From JBMNNS01 sp050942625 (GTDB taxonomy: Bacteria > Bacillota > Dethiobacteria > DTU022 > UBA8154), in contig JBMNNS010000043.1 in the NCBI GenBank assembly GCA_050942625.1, positions 1 to 14,081 of the forward strand: 14,081 bases of DNA. Reading direction: 5' to 3'. Numbering within the stretch: position 1 is the first letter of the stretch; each line of letters begins with the position of its first letter. Below are positions 6,687 to 13,662 of the stretch, piece after piece. The translations under genes were made by a program, and so were the position numbers. Under the pieces are notes generated by a model. That model was given only the letters and a program-made list of their open reading frames with translations. It had not been told where the DNA came from and did no database searches.

Positions 6687-6691
6687 CAATG

Positions 6692-8671
6692 ATGAGTTTA
6701 TTTAGCTTGCATAATGTTACTAAATTTTTTGGTGAAAATGAGGTGTTGTCCTCTGTTTCCATGCAGCTTGAACCGGGCGAAAAGGCCGGTTTGGTGGGGG
6801 CTAATGGGACAGGCAAAACTACCATTTTAAAGATCATCAGGGGAAAAGAAGAGTATGATGGGGGCAAGGTATTTAGATCAAGGGGGTTGTCAATTGGCTA
6901 CCTTAGCCAGCAACCGGAATACATTTTTGGAGCTACCCTGCAGCAATACCTGGAATTGGCTGTTGGGGATCTTGCAGATCTTAAACAAAAAATTAGTTTT
7001 CTTGAACAGGAAATGGCCTCGACAGAGGCAAAGGAAAACCCAAAAACCCTTGGGGAACTGATGCACCGTTATGGGCGTTTGTGTTCCCTTTTTGAACAGC
7101 GTGGTGGCTATGCCCTGGAACACCGTCTCCGGGATGTGGCTTCGGGACTGGGCTTCAGGGAAGGGGATTTTTCCCGCCGGGTGGAGGACTTTAGCGGTGG
7201 GGAAAAAACAAGGGTGCAGCTTGCAGCACTACTTTTACAGGAGCATGATCTGCTGCTTTTAGATGAACCGACTAATAGCCTGGATTCCGATGCCATAGAA
7301 TGGCTGGAAAAATATTTGACTGCCTGGCGTGGTTCCCTCTTAGTCGTTTCCCACGACAGGTTTTTTCTGGACCGTGTTGTGGAAAACATTTTTTTACTTG
7401 ATAATAAGCAGGTTAAAAAATACAAGGGTAACTACTCAGCTTTTTCCCGACAAAGACAGTTGGAGCAGGAAACAGAACTAAAAGAATATTACAAACAACA
7501 AAGGCTCATTAGCAAAGAAAAGAGCTTCATTCAAAATGCCAAAGCTGAAACAAAACGCCAGGCCCATAGCCATGAAAAAAGTTTGGAAAAACTACAAAGG
7601 CTTAGCAAACCTGCCAGGCAGAAAAGCATGAATTTAGGGTTTGGTTTTGCCGGGAGAAGCGGGAAGATCGTGGTCTCGCTCGACAATGTCGGAAAGTCCT
7701 TTGGGGCTAAAAAGATATTCAGGGGTGTTACTGCTGAACTCAGGTGGGGGGATCGTGTAGCAATTGTTGGTCCAAATGGAGCAGGCAAAAGCACCCTGTT
7801 GCGCATTATTACCGGGAACGAGTCCTGCACCGAGGGCTCGGTCCGGATAGGGGCAAATGTGCGGATAGCCTATTTTGACCAGGAGCAAAAAACACTTGCC
7901 CCTGATTCCACTCCCCTGGAAATCATCATGGGGGCTTCTGGAATGAACGAAAAAGAGGCCAGGAATTATTTAGGGGGTTACCTTTTTCAGGGCGAGGAGG
8001 TATTTAAAAAGGTTCAGGATTTAAGCGGCGGAGAAAAAAGACGCTTGGCTTTGGCCCAAACTGCCCTGAAGGAAAGCAACTTTTTAATCCTCGATGAGCC
8101 TACGAACCATCTGGACATTGCCAGCATGGAGAAATTAGAGGCTACCCTTGTTAATTACCCCGGAACCCTGCTTTTAGTTTCCCATGATCGTTACTTTTTA
8201 AGTAAAACAGCCTCCAGTATTCTGGAACTCCGAGGTGGCCGGGCTACCCTTTTCCGGGGAAATTATTTGGAATACCTGGAACGCAAAGCCTTGCTACAGC
8301 AGGAGAAGGAAAACCAGCCGGCATCCCCCCAGGAGCTGGCCAAAATCAGGCGACAGGAAGAACGGGAAAAAGCAAAAAAGGAGCGCCAGCGCCTGCTGGC
8401 TTTGGAAAGAGAAAAGCGCCTGGCAAGGAAAAAGGTGGACGAAGTCGAATTACAGGTCCATGAGGCCGAAAACATGGTATCACAGCTTGAAAAGAGACTT
8501 GCCGATCCAGCTATTTATAATGAATTTGAGAAGGCCCGGGAAATAATAGAGGAATTAAATACTGCCAGGGAACGGGTAAAAACACTGCTTGAAGCCTGGG
8601 AAAAGGCGGCCAAGGCTCTGGAGGATCTGGAGAATAGCGGGGATATGGAAGCAACAGGGCTAACAAAATAA
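6692..8671 (+). CDS. ABC-F family ATPase (translation factor type)
   Basis: The ATG at 6692 has GGAGG (6682-6686) 5 nt upstream; the adjacent ATG at 6689 is only 2 nt away and the longer frame from 6617 starts before the likely transcript. The 659-residue soluble protein has two ABC ATPase domains in one chain and no membrane segment. Domain 1 has Walker A GANGTGKT (36-43), signature FSGGEK near 166 and LLLLDEPTNSLD near 187. A charged linker (about 255-325) corresponds to the P-site tRNA-interaction motif region. Domain 2 has GPNGAGKS near 359, LSGGEK near 442 and FLILDEPTNHLD near 464. The C-terminal 110 residues are a charged coiled coil (about 545-650), as in Uup/YdiF-like members. The family acts on ribosomes, resolving stalls or protecting from antibiotics. 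Which subgroup this belongs to cannot be settled here. Confidence 0.93.
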   Translation: MSLFSLHNVTKFFGENEVLSSVSMQLEPGEKAGLVGANGTGKTTILKIIRGKEEYDGGKVFRSRGLSIGYLSQQPEYIFGATLQQYLELAVGDLADLKQKISFLEQEMASTEAKENPKTLGELMHRYGRLCSLFEQRGGYALEHRLRDVASGLGFREGDFSRRVEDFSGGEKTRVQLAALLLQEHDLLLLDEPTNSLDSDAIEWLEKYLTAWRGSLLVVSHDRFFLDRVVENIFLLDNKQVKKYKGNYSAFSRQRQLEQETELKEYYKQQRLISKEKSFIQNAKAETKRQAHSHEKSLEKLQRLSKPARQKSMNLGFGFAGRSGKIVVSLDNVGKSFGAKKIFRGVTAELRWGDRVAIVGPNGAGKSTLLRIITGNESCTEGSVRIGANVRIAYFDQEQKTLAPDSTPLEIIMGASGMNEKEARNYLGGYLFQGEEVFKKVQDLSGGEKRRLALAQTALKESNFLILDEPTNHLDIASMEKLEATLVNYPGTLLLVSHDRYFLSKTASSILELRGGRATLFRGNYLEYLERKALLQQEKENQPASPQELAKIRRQEEREKAKKERQRLLALEREKRLARKKVDEVELQVHEAENMVSQLEKRLADPAIYNEFEKAREIIEELNTARERVKTLLEAWEKAAKALEDLENSGDMEATGLTK

Positions 8672-8727
8672 AATTGGTGAATAAAGCCCTTAGGCCAGGA
8701 TAGCAGCTTAAAGAAAGGAAGGTAGCC

Positions 8728-9129
8728 ATGCAAAAAATTATCAGGGTCAAAACCTCCAGCCGGGAGGCACTTTACGATATCACCGCTTCTATCCAAAATT
8801 TTGTAAGGGAAACAACTGTTGATACTGGGATAGTAAATGTTTATGTCCGTGGTGCCACTGCAGCAATAATGATCCAGGAAAACTGGGATGAGAGTGTGCA
8901 AACAGATGTAGTAGACTTCCTAAGGCAGATTATCCCACGGGGGGTATGGAAACATGATCAACAAGATGGAAACGGGGATGCACATTTAAAGTCAGGGTTA
9001 ATTAGTCCCAGCGAAACAATTCCAATCATTAATGGGGAGATTGGCCTTTCAACCTGGCAAAATATTTTTTTATGTGAATTTGATGGCCCGCGAAACCGGG
9101 AGATTGTGGTCACGGTTATAGGAAAATAA
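8728..9129 (+). CDS. yjbQ: YjbQ family protein (UPF0047, secondary thiamine-phosphate synthase-like)
   Basis: The 133-residue soluble protein covers the whole YjbQ domain. Recognisable blocks are GATAAIMIQEN (42-52), KHD (75-77), the NGDAHLKSGL segment (82-91) with His86, and LSTWQNIFLCEFDGPRNR near the C-terminus. The conserved His and Asp residues are those thought to form the family's active site. Some members can substitute for ThiE in vivo, weakly making thiamine phosphate, but the true role is unsettled. The ATG at 8728 follows AAAGGAAGG at about 5 nt. It lies 56 nt after the ABC-F gene with no terminator between, so co-transcription is likely; a functional link is not evident. Confidence 0.9.
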   Translation: MQKIIRVKTSSREALYDITASIQNFVRETTVDTGIVNVYVRGATAAIMIQENWDESVQTDVVDFLRQIIPRGVWKHDQQDGNGDAHLKSGLISPSETIPIINGEIGLSTWQNIFLCEFDGPRNREIVVTVIGK

Positions 9130-9135
9130 AAAAAG

Positions 9136-9171
9136 GACAGGAGAAGCGTGAAATGTCTTCCCCTGTCTTTT
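9136..9171. terminator. Bidirectional terminator between converging genes
   Basis: GACAGGAGAAG (9136-9146) pairs with CTTCCCCTGTC (9157-9167) with one A-C mismatch across a 10-nt loop. The plus side is followed by TTTT (9168-9171); on the minus strand the run of seven A at 9128-9134 gives a T tract. It separates the plus-strand yjbQ gene from the minus-strand gene ending at 9171. Confidence 0.7.
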
Positions 9172-9455
9172 CAACAGTCCTTTTTATTAAAATTATTAAA
9201 ACGAAAGGCTTGCACTGTTTCCCGGGTACCTGTATTAAGGCCCAGGGAGCTAAGTCCAAGGAACAAACCCATAATCAAGGCCTCATACCAGCATTGCTGC
9301 CTGTAAAATAAATAAGTAAAAGAAGCTAAAAGACCAAGAACAATCGCTAAAATTGGGACATATTTCTCCGGAAGGCCCAACTTTTTGCCGATCCCAACCA
9401 GGCCGGATATAACCAGTACAGCTGAAACTCCGCCAATTAATTCTAAATCGGTCAT
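9171..9455 (-). CDS. Small holin-like membrane protein
   Basis: The ATG at 9455 is preceded by GGAGGG at about 5 nt, so it is preferred to the GTG at 9470, which lies inside that site. The 94-residue product has about three hydrophobic segments: residues 6-22 (an Ile/Gly/Val stretch), 30-50 (a PEKYVPILAIVLGLLASF segment) and 60-78 (EALIMGLFLGLSSLGL). The P-x-KY-x-P-x-x-x-x-x-x-G pattern and the GLSSLGL helix resemble small phage holins of the A118 type and their chromosomal relatives. There are no other phage genes nearby and no lysin gene, so a lytic role is not implied. It sits alone between a terminator and the oxidoreductase operon. Confidence 0.6.
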   Translation of the reverse strand: MTDLELIGGVSAVLVISGLVGIGKKLGLPEKYVPILAIVLGLLASFTYLFYRQQCWYEALIMGLFLGLSSLGLNTGTRETVQAFRFNNFNKKDC

Positions 9456-9596
9456 ACAACCCTCCCTCACGGTTATAATTTTTTGAACTGCCCTGCAAGA
9501 CTTAAACCTAGCATTTGCTTGATACCTTATGATATGTAATTTACTTTTTTTGGTTACACCAAAACCCCAGGGGAAATTTAAGGCTTTTCGATCATG
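9456..9596. other. Intergenic stretch between kor-type operon and holin-like gene
   Basis: The 141 nt are AT-rich. A short dyad TTTTGGT-TAC-ACCAAAA (9548-9564) and a CCCCAGGGG palindrome (9565-9573) lie downstream of the ferredoxin-subunit gene, but neither is followed by a T run on the minus strand, so no convincing terminator is seen. A TATAAC hexamer (9477-9472, minus) is a possible -10 for the holin-like gene, with no good -35. Confidence 0.35.
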
Positions 9597-9866
9597 TTAG
9601 TCCCGGTCGGCCGGATCTTTGGAAACTTTTTCTATATCAATAGCAGCATCCGGGCAGACAAGGGCACAGATGCTGCAGGCAGTACAGCGTTCAATGCGTT
9701 TTGCCTCCACAATAGGGGTGCCATAAACCCCCGTTTCCTGGAACCAGTCTATAACCTGGGAAGGGCATTTTTCAATGCATAGACCACATCCCTTACAAAG
9801 ATCGGGAGAAACAATAAAAATTCCTTTAGGGCCCACCCATTTATTTTTTGAGAAAACTATGGCCAA
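9597..9866 (-). CDS. 2-oxoacid:ferredoxin oxidoreductase, 2[4Fe-4S] ferredoxin (delta) subunit
   Basis: This 89-residue electron-transfer subunit carries two complete bacterial ferredoxin motifs: CKGCGLCIEKCP (24-35) and CTACSICALVCP (61-72). It would pass electrons from the catalytic beta subunit to external ferredoxin. I place the start at TTG 9866: GAGGTGA lies about 5 nt upstream and contains the stop of the gamma-subunit gene, so translation is coupled. A TTG at 9899 in the same frame lies inside the gamma gene and has no ribosome site. It is the last gene of the four-gene operon. The ferredoxin-last order differs from operons that open with the ferredoxin subunit. Confidence 0.9.
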   Translation of the reverse strand: MAIVFSKNKWVGPKGIFIVSPDLCKGCGLCIEKCPSQVIDWFQETGVYGTPIVEAKRIERCTACSICALVCPDAAIDIEKVSKDPADRD

Positions 9867-9870
9867 ATTA

Positions 9871-10569
9871 TCACCTCTTTTGCGTTGTACCAGCAGCAAC
9901 CGGGCTTTTTAGGGTAAATTCCGTGGATTCCCACCCCAGTTCAAAAGCCTTTATATTTAGGGATAACAAGTTCGGATCCCGTTTTATTTTATTGGCCAGC
10001 CGTTCCTGTAAGGCTTTTTTCACGCTATCTGGTTCGACGATCCCTGTTAGCCGTGTAGCCGCACCTAAAATGATCATATTGGCAACCCTGGGGTGAATTT
10101 TTTGGCGGGCTATTTCGCCTGCGGGCAATCCATAGAGGGCCTGAAAAGGTTGTTTGATTTCCGGAAATTCCTGTTTCCTGGCCGTTTGGCCCCTTTCTGC
10201 AAATGCTTCGGGGGCGATTGTGTTGTAGGCTTGCCGGCCGACAACTTCATCGGAAACCTCCGGGGGTGCCAACAGGGAGCTGTCGTATAAAATAACACAA
10301 TCTTTGTTTAAAAAACTTAGCATACGCTCCAGGGCCCGGCCACTTAAAGCTATGAGAAGATCTGCCTCTTTAAACTTGGGAGAACCAATTGGTTCCGGCC
10401 CTATCTGCACAAATGCTAAGGAAACCCCGCCTCTTTGTTCAATGCCAAAGTTGGGTATATAAAGGGCCTCTTTGCCCTCTTCATAGGCTGCCAGGGCCAT
10501 GATGTCGGCTACTGCCTGCACCCCTTGCCCCCCTTCTCCACCCATGACGATGCGCTTGTTACTTTTCAC
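9871..10569 (-). CDS. 2-oxoacid:ferredoxin oxidoreductase, gamma subunit
   Basis: The 232-residue product matches the gamma (POR_N-like, CoA-interacting) subunit. It has an N-terminal GGEGGQGV loop (10-17), NFGIEQRGG (about 40-48) and an N-x-x-x-x-G-A segment (MIILGAATRLTGIV) near the middle of the C-terminal half. In four-subunit enzymes this subunit helps bind CoA and completes the heterotetramer. It starts at GTG 10569 with AAAGGAGG about 11 nt upstream, slightly long spacing; no better in-frame start exists. It lies 45 nt after the beta gene and 4 nt before the TTG of the ferredoxin gene. It could equally be called korC or vorA-type; the sequence alone does not decide. Confidence 0.9.
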   Translation of the reverse strand: MKSNKRIVMGGEGGQGVQAVADIMALAAYEEGKEALYIPNFGIEQRGGVSLAFVQIGPEPIGSPKFKEADLLIALSGRALERMLSFLNKDCVILYDSSLLAPPEVSDEVVGRQAYNTIAPEAFAERGQTARKQEFPEIKQPFQALYGLPAGEIARQKIHPRVANMIILGAATRLTGIVEPDSVKKALQERLANKIKRDPNLLSLNIKAFELGWESTEFTLKSPVAAGTTQKR

Positions 10570-10614
10570 AATTTACAATACCTCCTTTCCTATGTATTTG
10601 TATGTTTCTTGCTT

Positions 10615-11346
10615 CTAGTGCGTTTTTTGTACTCCTACAGGGTAATAATCCGTCATTTCCTTCTCCAAATATTTCCACGTATCCTCGGCGTTTGTTCGCC
10701 AGTTGGTGGGGCAGGTGGAAAGGGCTTCTATCACGGAGATACCCCGGTCTTCAAGCTGGTTTTGTAGTCCTTTTTCAAAATAACGGGCCAAGCGCTGAAC
10801 ATGGGAAACTGAACCACGGGCCACAAAGGAACCTTCCGGGGCAAAGGAGGCAACCATTTCGGGACCCCTTAGTGGATATCCTTCTTGTTCTGGTGCTCTT
10901 CCAGTGGGGGATGTTTCTGTTTTCTGACCGATGAGGCTGGTTGGGGCCATCTGGCCCCCGGTCATAGCATAGGTGGTATTATTGACCACAATAACTAAAA
11001 TTCTTTCGTTACGCATAACGGCATTAACCAAATGCTGGACACCAATTGCATAACCTCCCCCATCACCCATATAGGCGATCCCGACTATATCAGGGCGGGC
11101 CCTTTTTGCTCCAACGATAAAGGGCACCGTCCTGCCATGATGAGTCTGAACAGTGTCCAGGTTAAAGAAATCCCACGCCAGCAGGGAACAACCTATATCA
11201 CAACCAAACAAAACCTTTTCTGCAATCCCAAGCCGATCTATGGCCATACCCAGGGCCTTTAGCACTAACCCATGGCCACAGCCAGGACAAAATTTATGTG
11301 GTTTTGTCTCCTTGCGCCATGAAAGCGGCATAGCTAGTTCAGGCAT
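10615..11346 (-). CDS. 2-oxoacid:ferredoxin oxidoreductase, beta (thiamine diphosphate) subunit
   Basis: The catalytic subunit binds thiamine diphosphate and the proximal [4Fe-4S] cluster. The Mg/ThDP motif runs from GDGG (94-97) to VVNN (120-123). Cluster ligands are probably the CPGC pair (20, 23), a Cys in GCDIGC (49/53) and the Cys of STCPTNW near the C-terminus. THHGR after the first Cys group is also typical. I place the start at ATG 11346, 9 nt after GAAGGG. ATG 11352 and TTG 11355 are in frame but too close to that site. The gene follows the alpha gene by 21 nt. The reaction is 2-oxoacid plus CoA plus oxidised ferredoxin to acyl-CoA, CO2 and reduced ferredoxin, reversible in anaerobes. 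Confidence 0.92.
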   Translation of the reverse strand: MPELAMPLSWRKETKPHKFCPGCGHGLVLKALGMAIDRLGIAEKVLFGCDIGCSLLAWDFFNLDTVQTHHGRTVPFIVGAKRARPDIVGIAYMGDGGGYAIGVQHLVNAVMRNERILVIVVNNTTYAMTGGQMAPTSLIGQKTETSPTGRAPEQEGYPLRGPEMVASFAPEGSFVARGSVSHVQRLARYFEKGLQNQLEDRGISVIEALSTCPTNWRTNAEDTWKYLEKEMTDYYPVGVQKTH

Positions 11347-11367
11347 TATCATCAACCCTTCATTTAT

Positions 11368-12531
11368 TTAAAGCATATACTCCTGGATTTCTGCCCCCTG
11401 CCTGCCTTCTAAAATTGCTATTGCTTCGCCGGTTATTTCTTCCGCCGTGATACCAAGGCCAGGCCGAAAATAGGGGTACATTTTTACCTTTTGCTCCAGA
11501 TCTCCACCTATAGCTATCCGAATTAGTTTAGCAAGCTGGCCCTGGGCTGATTCTGCTATCAGGGCCTGCGGGCAATCCCTTAAGATCCTTTTTAGTTCCT
11601 CTTCCGGGAAGGGCCGCAAAGTCAGGGGGCGGAAGTATCCAACCCTGTAACCTCTTTCCCTCAGGTTACAGGCAGCGGCCTTCACAGTTCTTCCTACGAT
11701 TCCATGGCCAATAAGCACCAGTTCTGCCCCATCAAGGTGGGCTTGCTCGCTTTCTGCCAAATCGGGGGCTATACTCTGGAATTCTGCAATAATGGGCATT
11801 AGTGCATCGTAAAGTTCCTCCTCAATGGAAAAAGCGTTACGCCAGTGGGCCGGTTCCCGATCCAACCCGGGAACGCCACCGCTAACAACAAAAGAAGGGG
11901 AAGGGACCGGCTCAATTCCCCTGGAGTTGGGATCATAAAGCTCCACAGGCTCCCTCATCTGTGCCTGGTAGCCATCTCCCAATACCAGGGTGGGGAAACG
12001 ATATTTCCAGGCCGTTAAAAAAGCCTTGATAGTATAATCATACATTTCCTGGTGGCTACCTGGAGAATATACAACTCTGAGCCCCTCGCCATTACCCCCG
12101 AAAACGGATAAAAAAACTTCCTGCTGAGAATAGATCACCGTTGCTGTTGAAGGGCCTCCCCTTTGCTGCACGATCAACACCATAGGCAAGCGCATCATTT
12201 CGGCCATGGAAAGAGGCTCCTGGAAAAGCACTGTTCCAGGTCCGGCGGTAGCTGAAAAAGAACGAACACCGGCCATAATCCCACCCAGGGTAGCAAATCC
12301 GGCTGAAAGTTCGTCCTCGGTCTGCAAAAAGCCGCCTCCATAGTCTGGTGCCAGGCGGGCCCAGTAATGCATGATTTCATTTTGGGGGGTAATAGGATAG
12401 CCAAATAAATATTTTGCACCGGCAGCAAGGGCTGCCCAGACTACCACTTCGTTACCGTACATAAAAGCCCGCCTTTCTTCTATGACGGATCCCGATTGCT
12501 GACTGCTTTGCTCCACAGATTTAACCGGCAT
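11368..12531 (-). CDS. 2-oxoacid:ferredoxin oxidoreductase, alpha subunit
   Basis: The 387-residue alpha subunit opens the operon. Residues about 25-200 are the pyruvate:ferredoxin oxidoreductase N-like domain, with GYPITPQNEI (44-53), QTEDELSA (70-77) and SATAGPGT (93-100). A C-terminal transketolase-like domain (about 265-365) contains GHGIVGRTVKAA and YFRPLTLRPFPEEEL. The usual 2-oxoglutarate-type RGGPSTGxPT segment reads RGGPSTATVIYSQQ (124-137), followed by a GGNGEG rather than GGHGD-like stretch, so it fits neither the 2-oxoglutarate nor the branched-chain class cleanly. For that reason I give no kor or vor symbol. The ATG at 12531 follows AAAGGAAG at 8 nt. A 22-residue Ser/Gln-rich extension precedes the domain. 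Confidence 0.9.
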   Translation of the reverse strand: MPVKSVEQSSQQSGSVIEERRAFMYGNEVVVWAALAAGAKYLFGYPITPQNEIMHYWARLAPDYGGGFLQTEDELSAGFATLGGIMAGVRSFSATAGPGTVLFQEPLSMAEMMRLPMVLIVQQRGGPSTATVIYSQQEVFLSVFGGNGEGLRVVYSPGSHQEMYDYTIKAFLTAWKYRFPTLVLGDGYQAQMREPVELYDPNSRGIEPVPSPSFVVSGGVPGLDREPAHWRNAFSIEEELYDALMPIIAEFQSIAPDLAESEQAHLDGAELVLIGHGIVGRTVKAAACNLRERGYRVGYFRPLTLRPFPEEELKRILRDCPQALIAESAQGQLAKLIRIAIGGDLEQKVKMYPYFRPGLGITAEEITGEAIAILEGRQGAEIQEYML

Positions 12532-12592
12532 TAAAAAATCTTCCTTTACGATAAAGTAAAAATACTATTTTAGCTTTCCCTGATCGTAAAAG

Positions 12593-12622
12593 ATAATCCT
12601 ATTTAATTTGAAATATTATCAA
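12593..12622 (-). promoter_or_regulatory. Promoter of the oxidoreductase operon
   Basis: On the minus strand TTGATA (12622-12617) is followed after 18 nt by GATTAT (12598-12593), placing the start of transcription near 12586. A palindrome TTTCCC-G-GGGAAA (12624-12636) sits directly upstream of the -35. An 8-bp inverted repeat, TTTACGAT (12545-12552) and ATCGTAAA (12583-12590), spans the start site and reaches the alpha-gene ribosome site. Both are candidate regulator sites. Confidence 0.5.
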
Positions 12623-12702
12623 GTTTCCCGGGGAAAATTAAAAAAAAAGAGCAGATAAAAAAAAGATGAGGAATAATTGCTGAAGTAAGGAACGGGCGTT
12701 TC

Positions 12703-13146
12703 TTAGTGTAACTTTTCACTTCCCTGGTCACCCGGCATTATATCCTTGTAATCGTAGGTAAACTCAACCAGCCTGGGAGTCATGAAGATGGAGGCACCAA
12801 ACCTCAGGGCCAGTGCTATAGCATCACTGGGTCTTGAATCCACGACAGTAACCTGTCCATCGTGTTGTAAATAAATTTCCGCATAGTAAGTGCTGTCCCT
12901 GATATCGGTAATGATTATTTTTTGGATTTTTCCCCCCAAGTTTTCACACATGGATTTCAGCAGATCGTGGGTCAGGGGGCGAGGGGGTGTTTCCCCACTT
13001 AACACCAGAGCAATGGCCTGTGCTTCAAAGGGCCCAATGGAAATAGGCAATACCTTGGTTTCCTGTTTATCAGTTAACAATACCAGAAAACTGCCACTTT
13101 GGTCTACAGTTACAGTTTTAACCTTCATTTCGTACAGTTTAAACAT
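12703..13146 (-). CDS. Bifunctional nuclease family protein (DUF151)
   Basis: The 147-residue soluble protein covers the complete DUF151 domain: VLPISIGPFEAQAIALVL (about 34-51), the PPRPLTHDLLKSM segment (56-68) and SRPSDAIALALRFGASIFM (about 102-120). Plant and Thermotoga relatives have been linked to nuclease activity on DNA and RNA, but the bacterial role is not settled and I see no classical nuclease motif. The start is uncertain. The ATG at 13146 directly abuts AAAGGGG with no spacing, whereas the ATG at 13128 (reading MKVKTVTVDQSG, a common family start) is about 18 nt from it. I keep 13146. It has its own promoter and is separated by 171 nt from the oxidoreductase operon. Confidence 0.88.
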   Translation of the reverse strand: MFKLYEMKVKTVTVDQSGSFLVLLTDKQETKVLPISIGPFEAQAIALVLSGETPPRPLTHDLLKSMCENLGGKIQKIIITDIRDSTYYAEIYLQHDGQVTVVDSRPSDAIALALRFGASIFMTPRLVEFTYDYKDIMPGDQGSEKLH

Positions 13147-13160
13147 CCCCTTTAAAGGAA

Positions 13161-13193
13161 GTACCTATATCTTACGTAGTACCTATATCTTAC
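13161..13193 (-). repeat. 15-bp direct repeat carrying a duplicated -10
   Basis: GTACCTATATCTTAC occurs at 13161-13175 and 13179-13193, an 18-bp period. Read on the minus strand each copy contains TAAGAT and GATATA, so the duplication copies the probable -10 region of the DUF151 gene. Confidence 0.85.
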
Positions 13194-13215
13194 CATAACA
13201 AAGTGAAAAAGTGAA
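13187..13215 (-). promoter_or_regulatory. Promoter of the DUF151 gene
   Basis: On the minus strand TTCACT (13215-13210) and TAAGAT (13192-13187) are spaced by 17 nt, each matching the vegetative consensus at 4 of 6 positions. The second repeat copy offers another TAAGAT at 13174-13169, 18 bp downstream, without its own -35 at good spacing. Confidence 0.5.
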
Positions 13216-13244
13216 TTATTAAAGCTTTAAAAAGATTTTTCCTA

Positions 13245-13505
13245 TTATAAACGTAAGCCCCAAAAAATCAAGCCTACGCCAAGGTAGATAAAGATCATTT
13301 TACTGTAAGGCACCTTCTGGGTTAGGCCAGTAAGGCCCAGGTACATGGCTCCCAAAAATACTAAAGGGCCTAGAGATGCCAGTATGGTGTTAATTTTTAA
13401 AGCAGTTTCCAGGCTTTGAAACCTGAACATCAAGAAAGCGGCAAATATTTCCATGCTACCAGATAAAAGCCGCAATAGAATTATTCCAAGCAGCAGTGAA
13501 GACAT
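13245..13505 (-). CDS. yqhV: YqhV family membrane protein (DUF2619)
   Basis: The 86-residue protein has three hydrophobic helices (about 4-26, 38-58, 67-84). It follows the YqhV pattern closely: L-R-L-L-S-G-S-M-E near the start, NTILASLGPLVFLGAMYLG in the middle and YSKMIFIYLGVGLIFWG at the end. In Bacillus the gene adjoins the spoIIIA sporulation operon; the function is unknown, and here the neighbours differ. The ATG at 13505 follows AAAGGAGGG at about 10 nt. No clear terminator follows its stop codon, and the DUF151 gene lies 98 nt downstream on the same strand with its own promoter. Confidence 0.85.
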   Translation of the reverse strand: MSSLLLGIILLRLLSGSMEIFAAFLMFRFQSLETALKINTILASLGPLVFLGAMYLGLTGLTQKVPYSKMIFIYLGVGLIFWGLRL

Positions 13506-13662
13506 TTTGAAAATACCCTCCTTTCCCCTTCATTTATTAGTATTGCTGCCTGGACTAATATAGGACGGTTTGGGAAACTTTAGTTGCTTTCCCGGGCTTA
13601 AACAAGATGGATAGAAGCATCCCTTTAAGTAAAAAATAAAACTATAGAAAGGAGGGATAAAT
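13506..13662. promoter_or_regulatory. Divergent intergenic region between yqhV and small ORF
   Basis: The 157 nt must hold promoters for both genes. On the minus strand TATATT (about 13560-13555) is a possible -10 for yqhV with no clear -35. An inverted repeat GGGAAA (13572-13577) and TTTCCC (13588-13593) lies near the centre, resembling the TTTCCC-G-GGGAAA palindrome upstream of the oxidoreductase operon. On the plus side I see no convincing vegetative promoter before the small ORF. Confidence 0.3.

Noticed and set aside
6617..6691. Extended N-terminus for the ABC-F protein
   Set aside because: The extension starts before the likely transcription start near 6645 and lacks similarity to the ABC-F domain start; GGAGG sits right before ATG 6692.
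9171..9455. Prophage remnant
   Set aside because: A single holin-like gene without other phage genes, integrase or attachment site is not enough.
9548..9573. Terminator of the oxidoreductase operon
   Set aside because: The dyad is followed by A residues, not T, in the minus direction; the CCCCAGGGG palindrome leaves no room for a loop.
12640..12668. Poly-T tracts on the minus strand after the DUF151 gene as an intrinsic terminator
   Set aside because: Two runs of eight or nine T occur, but no stable stem lies directly upstream of either.
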